NCBI GenBank assembly: GCA_011947345.1
Contig: JAAVTG010000075.1
Span: 1,207,500-1,271,499, forward strand
Direction: 5' to 3'
Length of the DNA: 64,000 bases
Source: Phytophthora quininea
Lineage: Eukaryota > Oomycota > Peronosporomycetes > Peronosporales > Peronosporaceae
Shown: in pieces, positions 11,801 through 22,320 of the stretch
Layout of the letters: every line of letters starts with the position of its first letter
Position numbering within the stretch: position 1 is the first letter of the stretch
Notes under the pieces: model-generated
Databases searched by the model: none
What the model was told of the DNA's origin: nothing
Seen by the model: only the letters and a program-made list of their open reading frames with translations
Program-made: the position numbers and the translations under genes

Positions 11801-14063
11801 CCAACGTCCCTGTCAGGGTCAAACCCCTCGCACCGCTACTGAAGCCAACGAGATTGCCACAATGGGAAGGAGACGACGCGATACACTGCAACGAACCAAG
11901 AAGAGCCCACGTAAGGACTTGTTGGCTCCGGGAATTACTGAAAATCAGAGTGAAAACGCACTCGAGACCCCGCGCGGCGGTGCCATTGTGGAATACGAAA
12001 GTCATCTCTTCGTCCAAGTCACTTTCCAAGGTAAAACTCGACAAACTTCGTGTTCAACGATAGCAGGGAACTCTGGCAAGAGTGATGGCGGTGGAGCTCA
12101 TCCGATGTGGATGGAGACACTATCACTGCCGTTCCGTCCGCCACGAGATGATTGGAGCCCCGAGTCCGTTGAAAGCACACAAGACGTCATTCGTTTCAAC
12201 TTGTTCGACCAAGTGACGCGCACAGCTTCGGTATCAAATGCTGAGGATGATCGGCAACATGGAGAGGAGCAACTAGGAGCCCAAACTCGTTCCCTTCACA
12301 GAGAAAACTGCTTCCTTGGAAGTCTCGAAGTGCCTTTCACGACGTTGTACCGAGAAGGCCGTCTTGAAGGCTCGCTACGGTGTGAGATGCCAGTTGAACA
12401 CCTTGGGTATATCAATCTCCAGGGTTTAACAAACAACGGAACGTCTTCATCTGCAGCGAATTCATCTTTTGCCCCGGTTTCCCTGACGGAGAAGATGGTT
12501 CACCTCGACAACGCCATTCACGTGGGTTCCCACTGAGTAGCCCAAGTAAAAAGCGGATGTCAATGAGCCCGCGAAGTGTAGAAGCTAGCGAGATTGAAGA
12601 TGACGATGTTGATCAGGAAACTGCAGATGTCGTTCGAGCAGCGCGTGAGGCCACCTACTTGAAGCTCACTCTCCAACTTAACCCCGTACTTCCTGCTGCC
12701 AGCCAATCCACCGATAATGACTATAACGGAGGCTGGGCTGCTGGCTCGACGAACGAGCAAGACAAGCCGTTGCTAGATCATGCTAAGCGATGGGAAGAAA
12801 TGATCAAAAAGTCTACGCCTGGAAACGCTACTCGTCACCGCAAGTTTGACGTGTTTGTGCGCAATTTGAATCACGGGGCAACGTTTTTGCCAAGATTCTT
12901 GCGAGCACAACACCCTCCCCAGGAGTTACTATCAGCTACGCTGCCTGCTCTTGTTCGATACGTGAGTTTGATACCGTTCTTGGATGATTGGTTAGCTTTC
13001 GATGGCGTTAAAGATGTATGGAGTACGTCACAAGAATTCTTGAATATGGGTGCTGGAGACCATGAAGAGCACGCGGTGCTACTGGCAAACTTCTTCTTGT
13101 GGTATGATCGACACCACGAAGGAGGCAAACATCTCAAAGCCGGTAGAGTTTACCTCGTCCTTGGTCGATCTGTGCCAGAAGGTACTATTGTCTACGTGCT
13201 TCGGTGCGGTGTGCTTTGGAACGCTAGCACTGGAGTGGGCTACGCAACCACAGACCCTCGTTGCCCCCTACGTGATGTCTCTCTCGTCGTGTCAAGAAAG
13301 AACGTGTTTGGCAACGTTCAACCGATACCATTATCGTCAGGAATCCCAGTTGGTAATTGTCACGATATTAATTGGGAGATTGAGAATAACCCCAGGTGTT
13401 GGAAGCCCTTCTTCACTACGAAAGATATTTCTTTGCCGCCAAGTGTTCAACACCGCGAGCTGACGTACGTGCCAACCCCACTAGAATTTGTCGAACAAGT
13501 CGAGCGTGAGCTGCGCGAGGCGCTCAAACTTGCTGTCCGTCGTTGGCGCAGCACTCATTTCGCGACCAACTTTAATGAACTTGCGGGGATTCAATTGCGA
13601 GATCACCTCATGGTGCTAGAACGAGAAGCAAGTGGACAAGGCGAAATAGTTGATACCCTCGCGCCAGCCGTTCGTAGCGACGATAATCCACAACAGAGCC
13701 CTCGATCGACAAGAACACTCAAACAAAAGCTCCGACTGAAAATGAAATTGCCATTACAGCGATCACATCCAGGTAGCGCCGTACTGCGCGAGCTCCAGCG
13801 ATCGAAAGAGGTCTACGGTCTGCCACTTCACGTTTCCTTCACCGATATCCCGCGTATTTTGGAGCTCGTTGAGAATACAGTAAGTCTTCTTGAATGCTGT
13901 TTATTGTTCGGTTGCATGAAGCTGACGGTGCTCTGTTCGTCTTCAGAATATCCATTATAACGAGCGACCGGGGGTTGAGTTTGCCTTAGCCGTGTACGTG
14001 TGTGCTCATCCAAACTGCGTACTGTCCGTGTGGGTGTACTTGGCTGCACTAGTGCCGCTCTAG
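8896..14063 (+). CDS. CC2D2A: CC2D2A-like ciliary transition-zone protein
   Basis: Coiled-coil and C2-domain protein of the ciliary transition zone, here expected in the zoospore flagellum. Residue landmarks along about 1,700 aa: a charged N-terminus; the coiled segment ERQQRKRLEASTV and HRELAPLW; a first C2-like region near 10370-10560; the main C2 domain (LFVQVTFQGKTRQTS, then NCFLGSLEVPFTTLYREG); and the transglutaminase-like region (GDHEEHAVLLANFFLW, VPEGTIVYVL, LWNASTGVGY). After a 67-bp intron (13880-13946) comes the conserved C-terminus GVEFALAVYV..NVLSVWVYLA (here Cys for Asn). Shifts at about 9446-9448 (GGG), near 9600-9650, near 11815 and at 12524-12526 (GGG) break the frame, each fixable by one base. 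Length and domain order match animal CC2D2A (about 1,600 aa). The start was chosen at the ATG just downstream of the Prx promoter. The stop overlaps the borealin stop. Confidence 0.9.
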
Positions 14064-15025
14064 GTGGCGCTGGGGTTAATCTGGCGAAGTAATTCAGCCA
14101 CCTTGGCCTGAAGCGCCTGCAGTTTGGAGGTGGCTTCGCCTCTTGACTCCGCTGACAGCTCCTCTGGCCTCGACAAGTCCAACACACGCTCACTATCCAG
14201 TCGTAAGCAAGTACTCGGCTCTTGACCACTATCAAATGTCGCCACCAGTGATCCAGCAGGGGCTTTTACCACCGTATCAGGCAGAATTGGGGACCCGCGA
14301 ACCGAGTACGTCGTTTCTCCTTTTCGAGCAGTCCGCAGTACCGTACTCGGCACAGCTCCCGCACGTCGTCGGCCCATTGGCGTCTCAAAGGCTGACAGTC
14401 GTCGATTCCTCGAGTCGCCGTCGTCACTGTCGTCACCCTCCGACTCTGCTTCGCTGCCTGGTGTAGCAGCAACAATGCTGTGTCTGGTTATTCCTGACCT
14501 TGTATGCATCGGGGATGGCTGTACTGGCGACTGAGTTTGTTGCTGCGATAAGCTGTGGATGACGTTCTGTAGGTCCCCGCCAAAGTCTTCCACGAAGGTC
14601 CTCCACGGCATCTTGCGCACTGCGTCAGGAAGATAGAGCAGCTGCACCTTGAGGTCCATCTCCAGGTCCTGCGCCTTCCTCTCTGCCAGTTGCAGCAGCT
14701 CGTCGCACTTCTCCTGCACCTGCGTCTCCAGCTCGTCCAGCAGCGTCTCCAACTGCTGTCTGCGCCGCTTCTTGGACTGCGTCGCCACAGACTCGCGTGG
14801 CCGCTTCTTCTTCTTCTTGCTCTGCTTCTGGAGCGACAGGTCGAGGCGGGAGCTGCTGACGGAGGCGTCGACAACGTCCAGTTCCACGACTGTGTTCTCC
14901 CCGATGGCCTGTAGGGGCCTGTGCCTGCATTGGAGCGGGTGTGCGCCGCTGCTGCTGTTGGCGGCGCTACGGCGACGAGGGCGGCGAAGGGTGCGGCCTA
15001 CGCGACGGCGGCTGGACGTGGCCAT
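14060..15025 (-). CDS. Borealin/Dasra-like chromosomal passenger protein
   Basis: A 321-residue, intron-less protein. Its N-terminus is basic. A coiled coil (about residues 85-135, QLETLLDELETQVQEKCDEL) runs into LLYLPDAVRKMPWRTFVEDF, which matches the borealin N-terminal signature LPKALREMNWLDYF used to bundle with INCENP and survivin. An acidic Ser/Asp patch follows, then a second conserved block (about residues 225-262: YSVRGSPILPDTVVKAP) and a C-terminal helix (KLQALQAKVAELLRQI). Borealin targets Aurora B kinase to centromeres and the spindle midzone. The gene is convergent with CC2D2A and shares its 4-bp CTAG. The assignment rests on the N-terminal motif and architecture; a different coiled-coil nuclear protein is less likely. 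Confidence 0.7.
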   Translation of the reverse strand: MATSSRRRVGRTLRRPRRRSAANSSSGAHPLQCRHRPLQAIGENTVVELDVVDASVSSSRLDLSLQKQSKKKKKRPRESVATQSKKRRRQQLETLLDELETQVQEKCDELLQLAERKAQDLEMDLKVQLLYLPDAVRKMPWRTFVEDFGGDLQNVIHSLSQQQTQSPVQPSPMHTRSGITRHSIVAATPGSEAESEGDDSDDGDSRNRRLSAFETPMGRRRAGAVPSTVLRTARKGETTYSVRGSPILPDTVVKAPAGSLVATFDSGQEPSTCLRLDSERVLDLSRPEELSAESRGEATSKLQALQAKVAELLRQINPSAT

Positions 15026-15318
15026 CTTCGTTTAGCTGTTCTGTTTGAAATTTGAAAAAGTACCGCGAAATTTATATTTGAAAAAGCGCGGTTCGGCTAG
15101 ACTTGCTACTTGTATGAAGGGAAGTTTGTCCGTGGATGGTGGACGATAATGAGAAGGACAAATTGTCCCCCCACTCTGCTAATGGGGAAGACAAGTGGTT
15201 GCTACAACTAGCTCCATATACCAAAGTATGTTCTTGGCCTTTTGTGGATATGTTGCACCTCCCAATGTCTTGCACTGCAAACATGGCATTTATCTGCACT
15301 CTTTGGCCCTCGTTGTGC

Positions 15319-15741
15319 TCAGTTACTCCTTGTTGGCGTCCCCTTGACCCACTTGGCTACCTTGCTAAAGAGCACGCCGACCACGATGCCCATGACGAAG
15401 ATCAGCCCCATGGAGCTCAAGTACTCAAAGACCGTGACCATGCCGCTCTCCGACTCCGTCTGCTCCTCCGAGTACCATCCAGCGGTCAGCGATTTCCTCT
15501 TAGTCCAAACCTTGTGCGCCAGGTAGGAGGCCACGCCCACCGTCAGCACGCGCACCATGAACGGCCGCTCCTCGGTGGGCTCTTGTTGCGGCTGCGTTGC
15601 TGCTGGTTCGGCCTTATTCTTGGACTTACTCTTGCGCTGCTTGGAGTGTGGGTTCCTCTTGGTCATCTTCATTTGCTTGGCGCTTGCAGGCGCCTGGCCG
15701 TTGCTCTGCTCGGCGGCATCGTCCGCAGCCTTCTTCGCCAT
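15319..15741 (-). CDS. Small membrane protein, function unknown
   Basis: A 140-residue protein. Residues 1-60 are polar and lysine/glutamine-rich with no signal peptide. Residues 61-75 form a weak hydrophobic stretch (MVRVLTVGVASYLAHKVW). Residues 108-130 form a clear transmembrane helix (GLIFVMGIVVGVLFS) followed by a basic tail. It is probably an ER or other endomembrane protein with a cytosolic N-terminus. Codon use is normal and the frame is clean, which supports a real gene. I do not recognise the family. Confidence 0.65.
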   Translation of the reverse strand: MAKKAADDAAEQSNGQAPASAKQMKMTKRNPHSKQRKSKSKNKAEPAATQPQQEPTEERPFMVRVLTVGVASYLAHKVWTKRKSLTAGWYSEEQTESESGMVTVFEYLSSMGLIFVMGIVVGVLFSKVAKWVKGTPTRSN

Positions 15742-15939
15742 CTTGGTCGGCTCGGTTTGATACTTTGACTGGCGAAATCTCTATCGTTATATTTACAAGT
15801 GAATATGACATTATAATGTGACGCTAGAAGAGAGCCAATGAAAAGGGAGGAATGACTCGGTTTCAAATTTGACGCAATTTTGCACGAGAGGCCCAGAGGC
15901 ACTCGTGGACCCGACGACCCCAAGCGCAAGCTCGCCGCC
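15742..15939. promoter_or_regulatory. Divergent promoter with a CCAAT box
   Basis: This 198-bp stretch separates the small membrane protein (-) from mitochondrial bL36 (+). A CCAAT sequence is visible at about 15835-15839 (GAGCCAATGA). No other element is clear. Confidence 0.4.
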
Positions 15940-16211
15940 ATGAAGGTCCGCTCGTCCGTGAAGCGCATGTGCGACGGCTGCAAGGTCGTCCGCCGACGGA
16001 GGAAAGTGTACGTGATCTGCGACCGCAGCCCCAAGCACAAGCAGCGCCAGGGCTTCCACACCGGCGCGCTGGCCGCCTCCACGTCCGAGAGCGCCGTTGC
16101 CGTCGCCCCCCCACCAGCTTCCAGGCCGCGCTCAAGCAGCTGCAGTTTCCGGGACTTGCTCCGTTCAAGGCCTTCCGCGACGCTACCATCGAAATCCCCA
16201 AGCTCTGCTAG
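15940..16211 (+). CDS. Mitochondrial (or organellar) ribosomal protein bL36
   Basis: The first 38 residues are a typical bL36: [20 protein letters not shown], then VYVIC and PKHKQRQG, with the zinc ligands C11, C14, C27 and H in the PKH motif. It is a component of the large subunit of a bacterial-type ribosome. A short C-terminal extension follows. The frame must shift at the C7 run 16106-16112: one more C gives a GC3-rich extension ending [15 protein letters not shown] and stopping at 16211. Without the shift a serine/arginine-rich tail would run to 16305. The shorter version has much better codon use. The ATG at 15940 is chosen because it starts directly at the conserved MKVR. Confidence 0.85.
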
Positions 16212-16464
16212 ACGACTGACACTTTCGGAGCGAGTAACGTTAGAGCTGTTGCCAGTAGTGCAGGAAGCACTCTGTGAAGCAGTGCGTCTGGTAGGAGATA
16301 TGTAACGCAATAACATACTCATTGCGCTCGCAATCGCTAGTGATTCCTGTCTGCTGTGGTCGATGCCAGCAAATGTACGGACAATGTTGTGCGTACATTT
16401 AAATGTGTACAGTGTATCCATCTTTTCGAGGCTCACGAACAAAGTAGATCGACAGAAAGCCAGC

Positions 16465-18432
16465 ATGCTTCCTCGGCGGACGGCGCTGCTGCTATCGCTG
16501 ACAGCGCTACTCCAGTCGGCAGAGCCTACACGTGCGCGTGCACGCTTCTTCATCCCCGAGGCAGCGCAGTCACAGCATGCGCCGGTCGTGCAGCAGCTGG
16601 AGGCGATAGGAATCTCGCAGTTCCAGGCCGCCGACAACCAGCCCTCGTGGTCCAAGCTCACCTCCGACAGTTCCGAGTTCGACCTAGTCTGGAGTGCGCA
16701 AGACGCGCCGTTCGCGCAGCTCCAGCTGCCCCACAAGTTCACCGCCAAAGTGAATCACCTACCAGGCGCCGACCTAATCACGTCGCCGGACGCCCTGAGC
16801 GGACACCTCAAGACGCAGCAGCAGAAGCACGGCAAGTTCTACTTTGACTTTGTGCCAGCACACTTTGAGGTGCCACGAGATCGCGTGCTGCTTACCAACG
16901 CGTTCACAGACGCTCAGAAGAAGTCCGAGTTTGAGCTCAAGCGTCAGCGAGATGCACACGCGTACCAGCGCTTTTTGCTGCGTGAACGGTCGAACGGCAA
17001 TGAGGACCAGGTCAAGCAATCTGCAGTGTTTGTGACGAATCAGGAACTGGACGCCAAGCTGCTGTCGAGCGAGTTTGCAGGCAAAGCGATGGTCGCTGAC
17101 CAGTACGTCGAGCCGCTCCTGATTGACAACCACAAGTTTCGCGTCGGGTTTTACGTGGCAGTGACGTCTATCAAGCCACTACGAATTTATGTGTACGACC
17201 ACCCACTCATCCAGATTGCCAAGGCCGAATACCCGAGAATATTGCAAGTTGAGACTGACCTGGCTGCATACAACTTCGACCAATACATCGCGCCGTGGGA
17301 TTTCCCGGATCTGCAGGCAGAATTCAAGGAGCTTCCGTCCGCTACGCGAGAAGGAACAAACGCGTGGCACGTCTTGAAAAAGTACTTGCGGCGAAATGGA
17401 GTTGACACCAAGCGCCTTCAGGACGAGGTGGATGCAGCGATTGCCAAGTTAATACTTAGCAGCCGCGGCAACTTCCATAACGAGCAAGCTAAGGTGAAGC
17501 GTGCACGCACGCAGGAAGGGGATGGAGCGCCATCTGACTTGAGCGACGCCTTTTTTGAGCTGTGGAAATTTGACTTTGAGATCGATGACAAGGCCAAGCC
17601 ATGGCTTGTTGGAGTGGTTTCAAATCCGTCAATGGAGGGAAAGCAATCTGTGCTAGCCACAGACGAAGCCATCAAGAAAAAGCTGCTACGGGACTTGTTC
17701 AATCTTGTGGGCGTGCATCCGCAGGCCCAGCTCCCGTTTGAAAAGTTCTTTCGCCCTTCGGATCCCAAGTTCTGCGCGGACAAGTGTAGCGATAAGAACC
17801 GCGCGTGGGACACCTCGTGCTGGTCGTGTCCGGGATGGTTTGCGCCGCATGTTGCACGAGAGCTGTTCACGGCGTCCACCGAGTACGCTCGGCGAGGCAA
17901 CTTTAACCTCGTGTTCCCATCGTTGGAGCAGGAACTCACTCAGTTTATGGACACTGAGTTTTCCGAGTACGACATCGCGTTCGATCGCTACATGAGGTCG
18001 TTATCGCATGGGTATGCTGGGTTGGAAGACTTCCTGCGTCCGACCGATCCGTTGTGTGTGTACCGAGAGCACTGCAGCAGCCACGGCGACTGTGTCAACG
18101 GCATGTGCGTGTGCGACGAAAGCTACGAAGGCCGGACTTGCTACATCCCGAAAGACTTAGACCAAGAGCAGCACACTCAGCAGCAACAGGAAGCTGGAGA
18201 CACGGGCGGACTCGACGCCGAGACGTGGAAGGAGCGAGTCGAGCACTTGTGGAACCACGGCGATGACGCGAAGGACCCAAGTCGACCTGTAGCTGGAGCA
18301 TCGGGGGCTTCTACTGCCAGCACTATATTCCTCCTGGTGCTCTTCGGCGCGTTCATTTTCGTGGCGTATCGAATCTTCTCAGGTCCCGGTAACGGCTGGA
18401 CTGAGCTTCCTCACGACGGGAAGGCAATGTAG
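16465..18432 (+). CDS. Secreted/type I membrane TTL-like protein with EGF module
   Basis: A 655-residue protein with an N-terminal signal peptide (LLLSLTALLQSA), a tubulin-tyrosine-ligase-like ATP-grasp region, an EGF-like module and a C-terminal membrane helix. TTL landmarks are QYVEPLLIDNHKFRVGFYV and SIKPLRIYVYD (about residues 212-245) and FDFEIDDKAKPWLVGVVSNP (about 370-390). In active TTL/TTLL ligases the last motif reads WLLEVNxxPS, with Glu and Asn binding magnesium. Here they are Gly and Val, so ligase activity is doubtful. The Cys pattern near residue 530-562 (CSSHGDCVNGMCVCDESYEG) is a classic EGF/tenascin type. A helix near residue 613-636 (TIFLLVLFGAFIFVAYRIF) anchors it. The ATG at 16465 is chosen because the signal peptide follows at once. 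The clean 2-kb frame supports function. Confidence 0.8.
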   Translation: MLPRRTALLLSLTALLQSAEPTRARARFFIPEAAQSQHAPVVQQLEAIGISQFQAADNQPSWSKLTSDSSEFDLVWSAQDAPFAQLQLPHKFTAKVNHLPGADLITSPDALSGHLKTQQQKHGKFYFDFVPAHFEVPRDRVLLTNAFTDAQKKSEFELKRQRDAHAYQRFLLRERSNGNEDQVKQSAVFVTNQELDAKLLSSEFAGKAMVADQYVEPLLIDNHKFRVGFYVAVTSIKPLRIYVYDHPLIQIAKAEYPRILQVETDLAAYNFDQYIAPWDFPDLQAEFKELPSATREGTNAWHVLKKYLRRNGVDTKRLQDEVDAAIAKLILSSRGNFHNEQAKVKRARTQEGDGAPSDLSDAFFELWKFDFEIDDKAKPWLVGVVSNPSMEGKQSVLATDEAIKKKLLRDLFNLVGVHPQAQLPFEKFFRPSDPKFCADKCSDKNRAWDTSCWSCPGWFAPHVARELFTASTEYARRGNFNLVFPSLEQELTQFMDTEFSEYDIAFDRYMRSLSHGYAGLEDFLRPTDPLCVYREHCSSHGDCVNGMCVCDESYEGRTCYIPKDLDQEQHTQQQQEAGDTGGLDAETWKERVEHLWNHGDDAKDPSRPVAGASGASTASTIFLLVLFGAFIFVAYRIFSGPGNGWTELPHDGKAM

Positions 18433-18489
18433 TTGCAGCAAAATCGTAAAGCAGAAGTCACACACGTCACATACCTAAATGATTGCACA

Positions 18490-20054
18490 ATGTGTTTAAA
18501 TGATAGCGACGCAAGTCTTATTTCGACCAAGATGATGACGACGTCGCGCGTCATGCCGATCGCCTTCCTGGGGCTGCTGCAGGAGAATCTGTCGCTGGCA
18601 GCGGTGGAAGCAGTCACGTACCTGTGCGCCTTCCTGCTGATGCTCCACGTGCACTCGTCCGGCAAGCGCAATGCCACGATGCTGGTCGCTGCGATGCTCC
18701 AAGTGGCGATCGTGGAGTTGGTCTTCTACGACTCTGAGCGGTGGCACGCGCAGGCTCTGGTGATGCTGTCGGAACGTCTGCCACTGTACAATATATTGCT
18801 GCAGGCCCAGCTCTACTATGTGTAAGTGGATTAATTGCTGTGTACAGTAGAAAATGCTTAACGTCCGCAGAGCCTGACCAAGACTTGCAATTGTGACCAT
18901 GTTTCAGAGCTTTCGTCGCAACGTCACGTCTTCGGATCGACCCATTCTTCCAGCCCTTTGCGATGGGGTCTCTGATGGTGCTGCTCGTGTTCCCGTTTGA
19001 GCTGCTGGGCGCCAAGTTCCTCTGGTGGACGTGGCATGACACGGACCCGATGCTCGCCGGTCGTGTTATGGGCGTTCCATGCCACACGTTGTTCTACTCA
19101 TACTACTTTGCTTTTGGATTTCTTTGCGCACACCACGCATTGAGAAGGTAAATGTGCACTAACAACAAAAGTTGCGCTGTAGATGATCTAACGCTGTGTG
19201 TGTGTGTGTGTCCTATCTGCAGCACTTGGCTCGTTGGCGACTACTACGAAGAGGAGAGCTGGAAAGAGAGTGGACCTACTCTCTTCTAATGCCAATGGTT
19301 ACCACTCTGGTTTCCAGTGGTTTTCTCATTCTGGGCTATCACACAACGGTACATCTCATGGGGATCGAGCCACAGGTACTAAGCACCATTTTCCAACTCA
19401 CTTCACTAAACCTAACAGCTCTGGCCATTCGCAGGTATGCCTGTTCTTGTTATTGGGCATCAGCTTGGTGCTCTTCTGGATGGCCGATCGAGACAGAGGT
19501 GGGCATACTGTCTTGAAACAATTCTTTAGTATGGCTGGCTGAAGTTACCGCCTCGTTGCAAACCGTGAGCAGACGCCCCTGACGTTCAAAAGGTTCTGGA
19601 ACCTGTGGATGTCTACGACAGTGACTGGCTGTACTCGTGTATGGACCACGCCGTGAACCAAATGGTGTTCCTGCACTACCTGGTGCTGGTGCTGCTCGTG
19701 CTGCTGGTGAGCCCCGCCAATATCGTGTCCCTGGGCCACCACCAGCCGCTGGGCAACTGCCTCGAGACCGAGTCGTTTTACTCGCTCGTGGGTCTTACAC
19801 ACCGCCGCAACGCGTACTTGTGTGTGCACGACTTTGATGAGCCCTTCAACCTGTGCAACTACCCGGTCACGCAGTTGCTGTACGAGAACTCGTGGTACAT
19901 GATCTGCGGCGGCAACTACAGCAACTTTGGGTCGTATGCGGCGCTGGTCATCGGCTGTTTCGTGGCGATCAACCTGCTCTTCTTCCAGATGCTCAGGCGG
20001 CCGCAGCACACGCGCATCGTGTCCTTCCGCAAGTGTGTCATGACGGCGCAGTAG
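18490..20054 (+). CDS. Multipass membrane protein with WxWHDTDP motif, unknown function
   Basis: Five exons: 18490-18821, 18908-19147, 19223-19375, 19435-19498 and 19573-20054. All introns are GT-AG and 60-90 bp long. They give about 423 residues with roughly nine predicted transmembrane helices. A conserved-looking motif WWTWHDTDP follows the fourth helix, then CHTLFYSYYFAFGF in the next. A luminal or extracellular loop near the end has several Cys (CLETES, CVHDFD, CNYPVT, MICGGNY). Exon 3 needs one extra base near 19286 to stay open; all other exon phases agree. The second intron contains a (GT)n run. A downstream ATG at 18532 is an equally good start. I do not recognise the family; a transporter or an enzyme of lipid/terpenoid metabolism are possibilities only. 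Confidence 0.65.
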
Positions 20055-20293
20055 GTGCACCCCACAAAAGTATCTTGCAGTTGGACCGAATAGTGGACTC
20101 GTTGGCATCCTGTGATTGGCTGGCTAAAAATAGTTTTGAGGTTCAGCAACGGTCGCTGATCGAGCTCTATTCTACGTCTTCGTGGGCCTCCCCAAGTGCG
20201 CACTGCTGCTGCTGTTCGTGCCTGCTGCTGGTGCTCACTCTGCTTGTGCCTCTTCTTGTAGCCTCTCCCCCATAGAGCAGACAGCTAGCCAGG

Positions 20294-21691
20294 ATGGCGC
20301 ACCAGATGCCCATAGAGACGCAGCAGGAGCTGCGGCGTATGCCCGGCAACAATGTGCGTCCTTCTCCTTATGCTGCTAGTGTCAGTATTCTCACCATTCT
20401 ATTTCTTTGTTCGACGACAGCGCTGTGTGGACTGCGACGCCCCGTACCCTCAATGGGCGACGGTCTCCTATGGCACCTTCATGTGTCTCGAGTGCTCGGG
20501 CCGTCACCGCGGACTGGGTGTGCACATTTCCTTCGTGCGATCGGTCACAATGGACTCGTGGACGGACAAGCAGGTGCTGCAGATGCAGAAAGGAGGCAAC
20601 GAATCATTCCGCGAGGCATTTACTGCTGCGGGCGTGCCCAAGGATCTTTCCATTAGCGAGAAATACAACACCCCACAGGCAGAGACCTATCGTCAGCGAC
20701 TCACGGCCACCGTTGAAGGACGCGCACCTCCCTCGCTGCCGCAATGGGATGCGAGCATGCGCAAGCCTGCGTCGTCGTCGTTCTCGTCAGCTTCGTACGC
20801 TGGAGGAGGTTCCGCTGGCGGTGACACCCGTGGCGTGGAAGCGCTCAAGGGCGAATCCGAGCAGGATTACGTGACCAGACAGATGAAGCTGCGCGAGGAA
20901 GCGCGTGCTCGCATGGCTGCCAAGTTCGGAGGAAATGGCATGCAGGGTATTGGCAGCGGCGGCGAGACGCGAGCATCACAGGCCGCTGCTGGCGGCTATG
21001 GAGATTTATCCGGCGCGTTCAGCTACTTTACCAGCACAGTCACATCGGCTGCTAGCTCTGCTGCTAGTCTTGTGAAGGACAAGGACCTGGGATCGAAGGT
21101 GTCGTCTGGATGGTCGTACCTTCAAAGCACTATCAGTGACCCAGCTCTCTCGGATAACGTCAAGTCTTCGGCCTCTTCCGGGTGGACAGCACTATCTAGC
21201 GGCGCATCAGCGCTATTGCACAGTGCACAGAATGTCGTGGACTCTACTGTCGGCAACGGTGCCAACTCCTATAACTCGGATGGCATGGGCTCCGCGTTTC
21301 CTCGCACCAACGCTGAGTTGTCGACTACAGGCAAATACTCGGGTATTGGCAGCAGCAGCACGAGCTCGTCAAGCCGCGACCACAACAATGACTCGTGGTT
21401 AGATTCGCAGCTCGGTAGCAGCGGCAACAGCAGCCAGAATAGCAGCTTCTACTCGTCCAAGCAAACCAAGCCAGCCGAGATGACCGACGTGTTCGCTTCG
21501 TCGTCGTCCAGTGCCAACGGCTCCAGTAATGATCTGCTTGGGCAATCGTCGTCATCAGTAGCATCAGCTGCTAGCAGCACTGGATTAGCCGCTGCCGCTG
21601 CGCCCGTGGCCACTACGCCGCCCCCGGCGCCTGTAGTACAAAAGAGAAGCCCAAGAAGGACGTAGACTTCTTCGGCGAGTTTGGCTTCTGA
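20294..21691 (+). CDS. ArfGAP1-type Arf GTPase-activating protein
   Basis: Exons 20294-20353 and 20421-21691. The N-terminal ArfGAP zinc finger has the C-x2-C-x16-C-x2-C array (CVDCDAPYPQW then CLECSGRHRGLG) and the arginine finger within GRHRGLGVHISFVRS. The protein stimulates GTP hydrolysis by Arf at Golgi COPI membranes. After residue 140 it becomes Ser/Gly-rich, with amphipathic ALPS-like segments (FSYFTSTVTSAASSAASLV, SGWSYLQSTI, SGWTALSSGASALL), as in ArfGAP1. The frame breaks at AAAA 21640-21643. One more A gives the family-like end KKDVDFFGEFGF and a stop at 21689-21691, which I prefer to the stop at 21665. Length is about 443 residues. Confidence 0.88.
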
Positions 21692-22320
21692 GCAGCGAGC
21701 TATTGCATATCGATAACTTGTACTAGGCCTAGAGCGGGGAGTTGAACAAATGTTCGTCTTGTGCTTTTATCGTGGTGGAAGCGGAGAAATACCACCGGAA
21801 GGCTGCTTGGTGTCGAATCCAAGCGGAAAGTTGCTGCTGCGACGTTCGTTCGCCGGCGATCGCACTCATCTTGCTTGCCTCGCTCACTCTCTTGCCGATT
21901 ACAGGCACTCATCAGATGCAGGCTATACGATGGGCTACACCGCCCTCGCCAGAAATGCGGTGGTACCCCGACTTGCATCCAGCAAATGCGTCTGCAGCTT
22001 TGGCGCGTGGCCGTCGACATCGATGAGCTTCTTGCACTGCGAGAAATATTGCAAGCCCAACCAACACACAGCCATGTTATAAAGTAGTCGTCGACGGGTG
22101 CTGTCTATCGGGTTCGATTAGTTACGCCCTTCCTATTATTCAACCATTCTCCGCTTTCGATGCTTGGATCGCGTTTCCTGCTTCGTAGTCGCGACTGAGC
22201 GAGAACTCCGCACTCGACACTGTTTCTTTCATAGCGCGAGGTGCTTCAGATCAGATCGAGATGAAGAAGATGACACTGTCGTCCATGGTCGATGCTTCAG
22301 AGATTCTGGAGGGGCTCTGT
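21692..22320. other. Convergent intergenic region, nothing recognised
   Basis: This 629-bp stretch lies between the 3' ends of ArfGAP (+) and PDH E1-beta (-). Several short overlapping ORFs of about 90-110 codons exist on both strands, but none resembles a known family. I see no RNA gene or repeat. Confidence 0.5.

Noticed and set aside
15136..15768. 210-codon plus-strand frame opposite the small membrane protein
   Set aside because: It has poor codon use, crosses the gene border and overlaps the better-supported minus-strand protein with a clear membrane helix.
16106..16305. Long serine/arginine-rich C-terminus of bL36
   Set aside because: The alternative frame after one added C has far better codon use and a sensible end at 16211.
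19195..19212. (GT)n microsatellite near 19.2 kb
   Set aside because: It sits inside a normal 75-bp intron of the multipass protein gene; nothing further is indicated.
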